Shown: piece after piece, positions 8,372 to 16,970 of the stretch
Position numbering within the stretch: the stretch's first letter is position 1
Layout: each line of letters begins with the position of its first letter
DNA from: Betaproteobacteria bacterium HGW-Betaproteobacteria-12
GTDB taxonomy: Bacteria > Pseudomonadota > Gammaproteobacteria > Burkholderiales > Rhodocyclaceae
Length of the DNA stretch: 41,115 nt
NCBI GenBank assembly: GCA_002842345.1
Contig: PHCU01000016.1
Coordinates: 1-41,115, forward strand
Reading direction: 5' to 3'
The notes under the pieces: generated by a model
Told to the model about the DNA's origin: nothing
The model's database searches: none
What the model saw: the letters and a program-made list of their open reading frames with translations, nothing else
Position numbers and translations under genes: made by a program

Positions 8372-10609
8372 ATGAAAAACATCGTCATCCGCGACATCAT
8401 CACCCTGCGCGGCCCCAACATCTGGACCTACCGGCCGGTGCTCGAAGCCTGGGTGGATATCGGCGAACTGGAGGAATTTCCCTCCAACAAGATTCCCGGC
8501 TTCGCCGAGCGCCTGGCAGCCTGGCTGCCCTCGCTGGTCGAGCATCGCTGCAGCTACGAAGAGCGCGGCGGCTTCCTGCGCCGCGTCGAGGAAGGTACCT
8601 GGCCCGGCCATATTCTCGAACACGTGTCGCTCGAACTGCAGAATCTCGCCGGCCTCCCCGGCGGTTTCGGCAAGGCGCGCGAAACCACCGAATACGGCGT
8701 CTACAAGGTGATCATCCGCGCCTGGCACGAGGATGTCTCGCGCGCCGCCCTGTACAAGGCCCGCGACCTGGTGATGGCGGCGATCGAGGACCAGCCGTTC
8801 GACGTTGCGGCGACCGTCGAGGAACTGCGCGACATGGTCGATTCGAAGTGCCTCGGCCCGTCCACCGCCAGCATCGTCGATGCCGCCGACGACCGCGACA
8901 TCCCGGCCATCCGCCTGCTCGACGACGGCAATCTGGTGCAACTCGGCTACGGCGCCGCCATGCGCCGCATCTGGACGGCCGAGACCGACCGTACCAGCGC
9001 CATCGCCGAGACCATTTCGCGCGACAAGGATCTCACCAAGTCGCTGCTCGAGTCCTGCGGCGTGCCGATTCCCGAGGGTCGCGAGGTGAAGAGCGCCACC
9101 GACGCCTGGGACGCCGCCGAGGACATCGGCCTGCCGGTCTGCGTCAAGCCGGTGGACGGCAACCACGGACGCGGCGTCTTCATCGACCTGAACAGCCGCG
9201 CGGAAATCGAGAAGGCCTACGCCATCGCCGTCAATGAAGGCTCCGGCGTACTCGTCGAACGCTCCATCCCGGGCAGCGAACACCGCCTGCTGGTAGTCGG
9301 CAACCAGCTGGTCGCCGCCAACCGCAGCGACATGATCATCGTCACCGGCGACGGCAAATCGACGGTGCGCCAGCTGATCGACAGCCAGATCAATACCGAC
9401 CCGCGCCGCGGCCCGACCGAGCTGCATCCGCTGTCGGTGATCCGCATCGACACCGCCGCCCGCATGGAGCTGGAACGCCAGGGGCTGGACGCCGAGGCCG
9501 TGCCGGACGCCGGCCGCGAAGTGCTGATCCAGCGCAACGCCAACCACGCCTTCGACTGCACCGACGAAGTGCATTCGGAAACCGCCGCCGTCTGCGCGCT
9601 GGCCGCCCGCATCGTCGGCCTCGACATCGCCGGCGTCGACCTGGTGTGCAAGGACATTTCCCAGCCGCTGACCGAACAGGGCGGCGCCATTGTCGAAGTC
9701 AATGCCGGCCCCAGCCTGCTGATGCACCTCAAGCCCGGCATCGGCAAGCCGCGTCCGGTCGGCAAGGCCATCGTCAACAACCTGTTCGCCGCCGATGAGA
9801 GTGGCCGCATTCCGGTGGTCGGCGTTTCCGGCTCACGCGGCAAGACGCCGGTCGCCCGCCTGATTGCCCACCTGCTGCACCTGTCCGACCGCCAGGTCGG
9901 CCTGGCCTGCAGCCAGGGCGTGTTCCTCGGCCGCCGGCAGGTGCAGAAGACGGATGCCGCAAACTGGACCGGCGGTCGCCGGCTGCTGCTCAACCGCACC
10001 GTCGAAGCGGCGGTGATCGAGAACGGCGGCCAGGTCATCCTCGGCGAAGGCCTGCCCTACGACCGCTGCCAGATCGGCGTCGTCACCAACATCCTGCCCG
10101 AGGTCGAAGACCTCGGCCGCTGGAACATCCAGCCGACCGGCGGCGAATATTTCACCACCTGGCGCGCCACCTACCGTACCCAGATCGACGTCGTCCTCAA
10201 GGGCGGCCATGCCGTGCTCAATGCCGAGGATGCGGCGGTCGCCGATCTGGCCGAACTGTGCGACGGCGAGGTGATCTTCTTCGCCGCCGACGCCGCCTGC
10301 CCGACACTGGCCGAGCACCGCGCCGCCGGCAAGCGGGGGGTCTACGTCAGCGATGGCCGCATCTGTTTGGCCAGCGGCAGCGACGAGATCCGTCTCGGGC
10401 GCCTGGCCGACGTGCCGGCCATCGGCAAGGCCAGGAAGGCCGAGGACATCGCCAACGTGCTGGCTGCCGTCGCCGCCGGCTGGGCGCTCGGCCTGACCCA
10501 GGACGTGATCGTCACCGGCATCAAGACCTACGGCCTCGACCTGGCCGATCCCTTCGCCCTGCTGCCCCGCCGCGCCCGCAAGTCGGCCGGCGTCGCCAGC
10601 CGCATCTAA
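8372..10609 (+). CDS. cphA': Cyanophycin synthetase-like protein CphA' (C-terminally short)
   Basis: 745 residues from the ATG at 8372; a GTG at 8357 overlapping the previous stop is possible, but the family N-terminus (MK.I.IRDI..LRGPN.W) fits the ATG. N-terminal cyanophycin domain (1-160), ATP-grasp domain with VCVKPVDGNHGRG near residue 255, then a Mur-ligase-like domain. Its P-loop reads GSRGKTP (about 487-493) where CphA has GTNGKTT. The C-terminal Mur-ligase domain with the YGHNPDA motif of CphA is absent, so the protein is about 115 residues shorter. This resembles the CphA2/CphA' group, which in cyanobacteria joins beta-Asp-Arg dipeptides. Whether this copy is active, or only helps CphA, cannot be told from sequence. 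Confidence 0.87.
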   Translation: MKNIVIRDIITLRGPNIWTYRPVLEAWVDIGELEEFPSNKIPGFAERLAAWLPSLVEHRCSYEERGGFLRRVEEGTWPGHILEHVSLELQNLAGLPGGFGKARETTEYGVYKVIIRAWHEDVSRAALYKARDLVMAAIEDQPFDVAATVEELRDMVDSKCLGPSTASIVDAADDRDIPAIRLLDDGNLVQLGYGAAMRRIWTAETDRTSAIAETISRDKDLTKSLLESCGVPIPEGREVKSATDAWDAAEDIGLPVCVKPVDGNHGRGVFIDLNSRAEIEKAYAIAVNEGSGVLVERSIPGSEHRLLVVGNQLVAANRSDMIIVTGDGKSTVRQLIDSQINTDPRRGPTELHPLSVIRIDTAARMELERQGLDAEAVPDAGREVLIQRNANHAFDCTDEVHSETAAVCALAARIVGLDIAGVDLVCKDISQPLTEQGGAIVEVNAGPSLLMHLKPGIGKPRPVGKAIVNNLFAADESGRIPVVGVSGSRGKTPVARLIAHLLHLSDRQVGLACSQGVFLGRRQVQKTDAANWTGGRRLLLNRTVEAAVIENGGQVILGEGLPYDRCQIGVVTNILPEVEDLGRWNIQPTGGEYFTTWRATYRTQIDVVLKGGHAVLNAEDAAVADLAELCDGEVIFFAADAACPTLAEHRAAGKRGVYVSDGRICLASGSDEIRLGRLADVPAIGKARKAEDIANVLAAVAAGWALGLTQDVIVTGIKTYGLDLADPFALLPRRARKSAGVASRI

Positions 10610-10627
10610 CGCTGAGAAAGACCGATC

Positions 10628-13216
10628 ATGGACGTTTCCCGCATCCGTGCCCTGCGCGGCCCCAACCTGTGGAGCCGCCACACCGCCATCCAGGCCATCG
10701 TCACCTGCCCGGACGCCGAGCTTGCCATCGCCGACCTGCCCGGTTTCGAACCGCGCCTGCGCGCCCGTTTCCCGGAGCTCGGCGAGCTGATCCCGACCGA
10801 TCATCTCGATACCGTGTCGATGGCCCACGCCCTCGAATTCGCCGCCCTCGGACTGCAGGCCCAGGCCGGCTGCCCGGTGACCTTCAGCCGGACGACGCAG
10901 ACGGTCGAAGCCGGCGTGTACCAGGTGGTGGTCGAATACACCGAGGAAGACGTCGGCCGCCTGGCCTTCGAGCGCGCCGAACAGCTGTGCCAGGCAGCCC
11001 TCGCCGACACCCCCTTCGACCTCGACGCGACGCTGAAGGAACTGCGCGATCTCGACGAGGACATCCGCCTCGGCCCATCGACCGGCGCCATCGTCGCCGC
11101 CGCCCAGGCGCGCGGCATCCCGTTCCGCCGGCTGACCCAAGGCAGCCTGGTGCAGTTCGGCTGGGGCAGCAAGCAGAAGCGCATCCAGGCGGCGGAAACC
11201 AGTTTCACCAGCGCCATCGCCGAAGCCATCGCCCAGGACAAGGAACTGACCAAGCAGCTGCTGCACGCCGCCGGCGTCGCCGTGCCGACCGGCCGGCCGG
11301 TGTCCGATGAGGACGACGCCTGGAAAGCGGCGCTGGAAATCGGCCTGCCGGTGGTCGTCAAGCCGCAGGACGGCAACCAGGGCAAGGGCATCTCGGTCAA
11401 TCTGAGCAGCGAGGAACAAATCCGCCAGGCCTACCGCGTCGCCATCGAGTTCCGCGACGACATCATGGTCGAGAAGTACCTGCCCGGCCACGATTGGCGC
11501 CTGCTGGTCATCGGCGACAAACTGATCGCCGCCGCCCGGCGCGATCCGCCGCTGGTCGTCGGCGACGGCACGCACACGGTCCGCCAGCTGGTGGACATCG
11601 TCAATAGCGATCCGCGCCGCTCGGACGGCCATGCCACCTCGCTGACCAAGATCCGCTTCGACGAGATCGCCCTCGCCCGCCTGGCCGAACAGGGTTACGG
11701 CGCCGACTCGGTGCCCGCGCGCGGCGTCCGCGTCGTGCTGCGCAACAACGCCAACTTGTCGACCGGCGGCACCGCCACCGACGTTACCGACGATGTTCAT
11801 CCGGAACTCGCCGCCGCCGCCGTCGCCGCGGCGCAGACCGTCGGTCTCGACATCGCCGGCATCGACGTCGTCTGCGACACCATGCTGAAGCCGCTGGAAG
11901 ACCAGGGCGGCGGCATCGTCGAAGTCAATGCCGCGCCCGGCCTGCGCATGCACCTCGACCCGTCGTTCGGCAAGGGCCGGCCGGTCGGCGAAGCCATCGT
12001 CGGCATGATGTATCCCGACGGTCACGACGGCAAACCCGACAACGGCCGCATCCCGGTCGTCGCCGTCACCGGCACCAACGGCAAGACGACGACCAGCCGC
12101 CTGATCGGCCGGATCTTCGAGGCCAACGGTCTGCGCGTCGGCATGACCAGTACCGACGGCATCTACGTCGAGAACCGCCGTATCGACAGCGGCGACTGCT
12201 CCGGTCCACGCAGCGCCCGCAACGTCCTCGGCCACCCGAACGTCGACGCCGCCGTGCTCGAAACCGCCCGCGGCGGCCTGCTGCGCGAAGGCCTCGGCTT
12301 CGACATGTGCGATGTCGCCGTGGTCACCAATATCGGTCTCGGCGACCATCTCGGTCTCAACTTCATCACCACCGTACATGACCTGGCGGTGATCAAGCGC
12401 GTCATCGTCGAAAACGTCGCGCCGACCGGCACCGCCGTACTCAACGCCGCCGACCCGGTGGTCGCGGCGATGGCCCGCCACTGCCCGGGTCACGTCACCT
12501 TTTTCGCCCTCGATCCGATGCACCCGGTGCTGGCCACCCATCGCGCCCAGGGCAAGCGCGTGCTCTACGTTGAAAAAGGCGACCTCGTCTGCGGCGAAGG
12601 CCGCAAGAAGCACCGCATCGCGCTGGCCAACGTGCCGCTGACGCGCAACGGCACGATCGGCTTCCAGGTCGAGAACGTCATGGCCGCCGTCGGCACCGCC
12701 TGGGCGCTCGGCTACGACTGGAAAACCATCGAGCAGGCGCTGGCCGGCTTCGTCAGCGACGCGACGACCGCACCCGGGCGCTTCAACGTCTTCGACTACA
12801 AGGGCGCGACGCTGATCGCCGACTACGGCCACAACCCGGATGCCATGCTGGCCCTGGTCGGCGCCGTCGACAAGATGGCGGCCAATCGCCGCTCGGTGGT
12901 CATCAGCGCCGCCGGCGACCGGCGCGACGAGGACATCCGCCAGCAGACGGAAATTCTCGGCCAGGCCTTCGACGACGTGATCCTCTATCAGGATGCCTGC
13001 CAGCGCGGCCGCGCCGACGGCGAAGTGATCGCCCTGCTGCGCGCCGGCCTGGAAAACGCCAAGCGGGTCCAGCATGTCGAGGCCATCGACGGCGAGTTCA
13101 TCGCCATCGATGCGGCGCTGCAGCGCCTGCAGTCCGGCGACCTGTGCCTGATCCTGATCGACCAGGTGGAAGAAGCGCTGGCCCACATCGCCCGGCGTAT
13201 CGCCGAGAGCCGGTAG
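10628..13216 (+). CDS. cphA: Cyanophycin synthetase CphA
   Basis: 862 residues, usual for CphA. It builds cyanophycin, a storage polymer of an aspartate backbone with arginine side chains, using ATP, in the cytosol. Domains in order: N-terminal domain (1-160; starts RIRALRGPNLWS), ATP-grasp with VVVKPQDGNQGKG at about 240-252 (adds aspartate or arginine through an acyl phosphate), Mur-ligase central domain with P-loop GTNGKTTT at about 482-489, and Mur C-terminal domain with DYGHNPDAM at about 731-740. All key motifs are intact. A GAGAAAG ribosome site precedes the ATG, 18 bp after cphA'. No cyanophycinase or isoaspartyl dipeptidase gene is in the window. It converges with nirH, 23 bp apart. 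Confidence 0.95.
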   Translation: MDVSRIRALRGPNLWSRHTAIQAIVTCPDAELAIADLPGFEPRLRARFPELGELIPTDHLDTVSMAHALEFAALGLQAQAGCPVTFSRTTQTVEAGVYQVVVEYTEEDVGRLAFERAEQLCQAALADTPFDLDATLKELRDLDEDIRLGPSTGAIVAAAQARGIPFRRLTQGSLVQFGWGSKQKRIQAAETSFTSAIAEAIAQDKELTKQLLHAAGVAVPTGRPVSDEDDAWKAALEIGLPVVVKPQDGNQGKGISVNLSSEEQIRQAYRVAIEFRDDIMVEKYLPGHDWRLLVIGDKLIAAARRDPPLVVGDGTHTVRQLVDIVNSDPRRSDGHATSLTKIRFDEIALARLAEQGYGADSVPARGVRVVLRNNANLSTGGTATDVTDDVHPELAAAAVAAAQTVGLDIAGIDVVCDTMLKPLEDQGGGIVEVNAAPGLRMHLDPSFGKGRPVGEAIVGMMYPDGHDGKPDNGRIPVVAVTGTNGKTTTSRLIGRIFEANGLRVGMTSTDGIYVENRRIDSGDCSGPRSARNVLGHPNVDAAVLETARGGLLREGLGFDMCDVAVVTNIGLGDHLGLNFITTVHDLAVIKRVIVENVAPTGTAVLNAADPVVAAMARHCPGHVTFFALDPMHPVLATHRAQGKRVLYVEKGDLVCGEGRKKHRIALANVPLTRNGTIGFQVENVMAAVGTAWALGYDWKTIEQALAGFVSDATTAPGRFNVFDYKGATLIADYGHNPDAMLALVGAVDKMAANRRSVVISAAGDRRDEDIRQQTEILGQAFDDVILYQDACQRGRADGEVIALLRAGLENAKRVQHVEAIDGEFIAIDAALQRLQSGDLCLILIDQVEEALAHIARRIAESR

Positions 13217-13239
13217 GCGTCAGGGGAACAGCGGCCGGC

Positions 13240-13710
13240 TCAGATGCGCAGGCCGCTCTTCTTCAGAATGCGCGAGGAAAACAGGATGTCCTTGGCGCGG
13301 CAGCGCGGGCCGAGCAGCTCGGCGATGATGCCGGCCTTGCTGCGCACTTCGTCGTGCGTACTGCCGTGGACCATGGCGAACAGGTTGTAGGGCCATTCGG
13401 GCAGGGCGCGCGGCCGGCGGTAGCAGTGGGTGACGAACTCGAGGGCGCCGACCTCGGCACCGATGGCATCAACTTCCTCATCCGGAACGTCCCACACCGT
13501 CATGCCATTGGCCGTCCAGCCGATGGCGTAATGATTGGGCACAGCGCCGATGCGACGGATGACGCCGGCGGCGAGCAGCTTTTCCAGGCGCTGCATGACC
13601 TCCTCGGGGGCGATGCCGAGGCGGCCGGCGACCGCATGGTAGGGCCGCGACACCAGCGGCAGGCCGTTCTGCGTGGCGACGATCAGAGCCCGGTCGGTAT
13701 CGTCGATCAT
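13240..13710 (-). CDS. nirH: NirH, siroheme decarboxylase subunit
   Basis: 156 residues of the AsnC/Lrp-like siroheme decarboxylase family. An N-terminal winged helix (DDTDRALIVATQNGLPL..RPY..VA..LGI) is followed by a ferredoxin-like domain with the YRRPRALPEWPYNLFAMVHG motif near the C-terminus, as in NirL/NirH. With NirDL and NirG it removes the two acetate carboxyls at C12 and C18 of siroheme. Start at the ATG overlapping the nirG stop (ATGA); the longer open frame is a shadow of nirG. NirG/NirH naming follows gene order and likeness (the WPYNLF motif for H, HHLNMWFV for G). Confidence 0.85.
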   Translation of the reverse strand: MIDDTDRALIVATQNGLPLVSRPYHAVAGRLGIAPEEVMQRLEKLLAAGVIRRIGAVPNHYAIGWTANGMTVWDVPDEEVDAIGAEVGALEFVTHCYRRPRALPEWPYNLFAMVHGSTHDEVRSKAGIIAELLGPRCRAKDILFSSRILKKSGLRI

Positions 13711-14165
13711 GTCCGCACCGCCAGTTTCATTTCGACGAAATACTCGCGTTCCTTGGGGAAGTTGCGCACCGTCAGGCCGGTGCTGCGCTCGATGCGGGCG
13801 ATCGCCTCGCCGACGCCGGCCGGCGTCTCGGTAGCGAGCACGAACCACATGTTCAGGTGATGCTCGCGGCGGTAATTGTGGGCCACCTGCGGCAGCGCGT
13901 TGACCTGCGCCGCCACTTCCTCGTAGCGCGCCTCGGGCACGGCCAGGGCAGCCAGCGTGAAGGCGCCGCCGATGCGTTCGATCTGGTACATCGGCCCGAA
14001 GCGGGTCAGCACCCGCTGGCTCAGCAGGCGATCGAGGCGCTCGAGCAGTTCCTCCTCGCCGATGCCGAGTCGCCCGGCAACTGCGGCATAGGGCTCGGCA
14101 CAGATCGGAAAGCCGCCCTGCAGTTCGTCGATCAGCCGGCGATCGACCGCATCGAGTTCAGGCAT
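13707..14165 (-). CDS. nirG: NirG, siroheme decarboxylase subunit
   Basis: 152 residues from the ATG at 14165; a GTG at 14174 is an alternative. Same two-domain design as NirH: a winged helix (DAVDRRLIDELQGGFPI) and a ferredoxin-like domain with NYRREHHLNMWFVLAT, the D/G-type version of the motif. It pairs with NirH as NirD pairs with NirL, forming the heterodimeric siroheme decarboxylase. Its start lies inside the end of nirDL (8-bp overlap) and its stop overlaps nirH, so all are translationally coupled. Confidence 0.85.
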   Translation of the reverse strand: MPELDAVDRRLIDELQGGFPICAEPYAAVAGRLGIGEEELLERLDRLLSQRVLTRFGPMYQIERIGGAFTLAALAVPEARYEEVAAQVNALPQVAHNYRREHHLNMWFVLATETPAGVGEAIARIERSTGLTVRNFPKEREYFVEMKLAVRT

Positions 14166-15126
14166 AGCGGGCACCGTTCTGCTTGTAGCGGGTCAGCGAA
14201 AACAGCACATCGTGGGGGCAAGCCTCGAGACCATGGCGCTGGCGCAGGTCGGCGATGATCGCCTCGACCTCGCCACGCTCGCGACCGTGGATCATGCAGA
14301 ACAGGTTGTACGGCCAGTCCGGCAGAGCGCGCGGCCGGCGGTAGCAGAGCGTCACCGCCGGCTCCTCGGCCAGCGCCCGGCCGATCTCGCCGACGCGCTC
14401 GTCGGCGATGTCGTGCACCAGCATGGCATTGGCCAGGTAACCGAGTTCGTGATGGCGGACGACGACGCCGAAGCGCTTGATCGCCCCGTCCGCCAGCCAA
14501 CGGCGGATGCGCCCGAGGACGTCGGACTCGGAGGCGCCGATGCGCTCGGCGATCAGCGCGAAGGGCCGGATGAACAGCGGCAGCCCTTCCTGCAGCACCG
14601 AGACCAGGCGGCGTTCGGCCTCGTCGATCGGCGCTGCCGGTTCGACCCGGTGGGCGGCGGCGACCGGCTTGCCCTTCTGCCCTTGCAGGCAGAAGCCGAG
14701 GTCGATATGGAATTCTTCCTGCAGCGGCAGCGCCAGCAGCGGGTAGCCGGCGGCCTGGGCGATGGCACCGAGCGACGCTTGCAGGCGCCCCTCGCTGCCG
14801 GCGGTGACGACGAACCACAGGTTGTAGCGGTGTTCGCGCTCGTAATTGTGATTGACCTCGGGGAAGCGATTGACCGCCGCCGCTACCGCGTCCAGGCGCT
14901 CGGGTGGCACGGCCATGGCGGCCAGCGTCGAGGCGCCGATGCGCTTCGGGGCGAAGACGGCGCCGACGCGGGAAATCTTGCCTTCGCGGCGCAGTTTTTC
15001 CAGGGCGCCGAGCACGGCCTTTTCGGCGACGCCGAGACGCGCCGCCAGTTCGGCAAAGGGTGCCGGACAGAGCGGGAAATCGCGCTGGAATTCGTTCAAC
15101 AGGCGGAATTCGAAGCTGTCGTTCAT
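14158..15126 (-). CDS. nirDL: NirDL fusion, siroheme decarboxylase
   Basis: 322 residues, twice the length of NirG or NirH. The first half (1-160) is NirD-like: winged helix FEFRLLNEFQRDFPLCPAPF and the motif NYEREHRYNLWFVVT. The second half (about 170-322) is NirL-like: EAERRLVSVLQEGLPLFIRPF and CYRRPRALPDWPYNLFCMIHG. A Gln/Gly/Lys linker (about 148-165) joins them. Fusions of nirD and nirL are known in other denitrifiers. It is predicted to decarboxylate siroheme to 12,18-didecarboxysiroheme with NirG/NirH. The ATG at 15126 overlaps the nirF stop (TGATG). Confidence 0.9.
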   Translation of the reverse strand: MNDSFEFRLLNEFQRDFPLCPAPFAELAARLGVAEKAVLGALEKLRREGKISRVGAVFAPKRIGASTLAAMAVPPERLDAVAAAVNRFPEVNHNYEREHRYNLWFVVTAGSEGRLQASLGAIAQAAGYPLLALPLQEEFHIDLGFCLQGQKGKPVAAAHRVEPAAPIDEAERRLVSVLQEGLPLFIRPFALIAERIGASESDVLGRIRRWLADGAIKRFGVVVRHHELGYLANAMLVHDIADERVGEIGRALAEEPAVTLCYRRPRALPDWPYNLFCMIHGRERGEVEAIIADLRQRHGLEACPHDVLFSLTRYKQNGARYA

Positions 15127-16313
15127 CAGAAACCGATGCGCGCGGCGCGCGAAGTGAAGAAGATGCCGGACGGGCTGTCGGCGGCGATCTCACCCAGGCG
15201 GGTGAAACTGGCCGTGTCGTATATGAGAACTTTATGATCGTCGCGGGCCGAAAGCCAGATGTTTTCGCCGCGCGGCGTGAATTCCATGTGCAGGATGCCC
15301 TTGCCCGGCGCAAAGGCATGCACCACCTGGCCGGCCAGCGTGTCGATGACGTCCATCTTGGCGTTGTCGGGGAAGGCAAAATTGACCCAGACCTGACGCC
15401 CGTCCGGCCGGGCCATGACGAACACCGGCTGGCCGCGCACCGGAATGCGGCCGACTTCCTTCCAGGTGGCGACGTCGACGACCAGCACCTCGTGCCGGCC
15501 GATCGCCGGCAGGTAGGCCTTGCCCTGCGCCACCGACCAGCCGCGCAGGTGCGGCATCTTGAACACCGGCAGCTTTTCTTCGCCGCGGCCGTAGTTTTCC
15601 AGGATCTTGCGCGCGCCCTTTTCCGGCTGCCAGAGGTCGAGCATGGCGACGCCGTCCTCGCCGAAAAGGCCGGCCAGGAAGTAGCGGCCATCCGGCGTCA
15701 CCAGCCCGTCGTAGGGCTGCTTGCCGGCCGGGAAGCGTTGCGTCGTCGGCTGGCGCGGATTGGAGAAATCGGTGACCCAGATCTCGCCGGCATCGAACAA
15801 GGCATAAACAAACTTGTTGCCCGGCGAGTCGGCCAGGCCGACGACCTTGGAGAACTGGCCCGGCGCGTATTCGGCCGGCACCTCGGCGAGCAGTTCGAGG
15901 GTTTCGGCATCGAAGGCCTTGATGCCGCCCGGGGTGTAGTTCTGGGCGACGACAATGCGGCCATCCTGGGAGATCGAGCCGCCGATGGCATTGCCGGCCT
16001 GGATCACGCGCTTGACGATCTTCTCTTCCAGCAGGTCGATCTTGGTCAGCCCGCCGTCGCGGCCGAAGATGTAGGCGTAGCGCCCGTCGCGGCTATAGAC
16101 GGCGGAGGCGTGCGAGAGATCGCCGAGGCCGGCGATGCGCGCATAAGGCTGGCGCGAGCTGGTATTGACCAGAGTCACGTGGCCGCTGGCGCGTTCGATG
16201 ACCAGGCCGAGGTCGCCGGTGCCGCGCAGTGGCGCGCTGTGGGGCGGGCTGGCGCAGGCGCCCAGCAGGGCGGCGAGGAGGAGGGGAAAAATCCGGCTGA
16301 GGATCAGTTTCAT
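15126..16313 (-). CDS. nirF: NirF, heme d1 biosynthesis lipoprotein
   Basis: 395 residues. The N-terminus is a lipoprotein signal (hydrophobic stretch then LLGAC, Cys at about 20), so it is anchored to a membrane on the periplasmic side. The rest is an eight-bladed propeller related to the d1 domain of NirS but with no heme c site. NirF is needed for heme d1 synthesis and binds late dihydro-heme d1 intermediates; its exact reaction is not settled. The start overlaps the nirC stop (ATGA at 16310-16313), so the open frame further upstream is not used. Confidence 0.9.
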   Translation of the reverse strand: MKLILSRIFPLLLAALLGACASPPHSAPLRGTGDLGLVIERASGHVTLVNTSSRQPYARIAGLGDLSHASAVYSRDGRYAYIFGRDGGLTKIDLLEEKIVKRVIQAGNAIGGSISQDGRIVVAQNYTPGGIKAFDAETLELLAEVPAEYAPGQFSKVVGLADSPGNKFVYALFDAGEIWVTDFSNPRQPTTQRFPAGKQPYDGLVTPDGRYFLAGLFGEDGVAMLDLWQPEKGARKILENYGRGEEKLPVFKMPHLRGWSVAQGKAYLPAIGRHEVLVVDVATWKEVGRIPVRGQPVFVMARPDGRQVWVNFAFPDNAKMDVIDTLAGQVVHAFAPGKGILHMEFTPRGENIWLSARDDHKVLIYDTASFTRLGEIAADSPSGIFFTSRAARIGF

Positions 16314-16627
16314 TTGGGGAACTCGCTCATCAATTGGTCGACGATCCACAGCGCCTCGGGTTCCGTCAGAAATTGTTTCCACGGCGGCATCGGCGTACCC
16401 GGCCGGCCGTAGTAGATGGTCGCCGCCAGGCCCTCGGCCGGCTTGTCGCGCAGGCTGGCCGGCAACAATGGCGGGCCGAGACCGCCCTGCAGCGTCATGC
16501 CGTGGCAGGAGCCGCAATCCTGGCGCACCAGATGCACCAGTTCCTGCTGCCGCGCCGGCGCCGGTTCATTGGCCCAGGCGGCGGAAACGGCCAGCAGCAA
16601 CAGCGGCAGGAGTCTATTCGGCGACAA
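16310..16627 (-). CDS. nirC: NirC, c-type cytochrome
   Basis: 105 residues with a signal peptide (ends SAAWA, about residue 19) and one heme c site, CGSCH, at about 38-42; a Met in PPW/MPPW near residue 80 is a likely sixth ligand. NirC is a small periplasmic monoheme cytochrome that can feed electrons to NirS or serve in heme d1 maturation. The frame opens at TTG 16627, preceded by GGAGAA at a fair distance and lying inside the cupredoxin gene end (14-bp overlap); I see no better ATG or GTG before the signal peptide. Confidence 0.85.
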   Translation of the reverse strand: MSPNRLLPLLLLAVSAAWANEPAPARQQELVHLVRQDCGSCHGMTLQGGLGPPLLPASLRDKPAEGLAATIYYGRPGTPMPPWKQFLTEPEALWIVDQLMSEFPK

Positions 16628-16964
16628 GCACTTCTCCCTTCATTTCCGGGTGCGGTCCGCACTGGTACGGATAGCGTCCGGGCTGTTCGAAGCGGCGGAG
16701 CCAGCTTTCATCCGGAAACAGGCGCTCGGATTCCAGGCCGTTTTCATCCGGGAACTGCACCGAATGGCTGGTGCGCTTCTCCTGGTTGGTCCAGCGAACG
16801 CTGTCGCCGGCCTTGATACTGACCGTCGGCGGGTCGAAGCGGTAGTCGGCGATGCGCACCTCGAGCACCGTCTGCGCCGTCGCCGTCAGCGACAGGAGCG
16901 CCAGGAGAAGAGGCGCCCCCGCCGCCGGCCGCCATCGACGAGAAGCGATGACAGCGGCAGGCAT
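16614..16964 (-). CDS. Cupredoxin (plastocyanin-like) in nir operon
   Basis: 116 residues from the ATG at 16964 (a GTG three bases upstream is also possible). Signal peptide to about residue 31 (ends LTATAQ), then a single cupredoxin domain. Copper ligands can be placed: His in TSHSV, then Cys, His and Met in YQCGPHPEM, a type 1 blue copper site. It should be a periplasmic one-electron carrier. Lying between the EB_dh cytochrome and nirC, it could carry electrons to NirS as pseudoazurin does in other denitrifiers; it is shorter than pseudoazurin and not that protein by sequence. Confidence 0.82.
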   Translation of the reverse strand: MPAAVIASRRWRPAAGAPLLLALLSLTATAQTVLEVRIADYRFDPPTVSIKAGDSVRWTNQEKRTSHSVQFPDENGLESERLFPDESWLRRFEQPGRYPYQCGPHPEMKGEVLVAE

Positions 16965-16970
16965 CACGGC

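Noticed and set aside
9833-13186. A 1117-codon open frame on the minus strand across cphA
   Set aside because: It lies antisense to cphA/cphA' and comes from the high-GC codon bias; the composition (many Asp, Gly, Val, Ala, His, Gln) and lack of any family motif mark it as a shadow.
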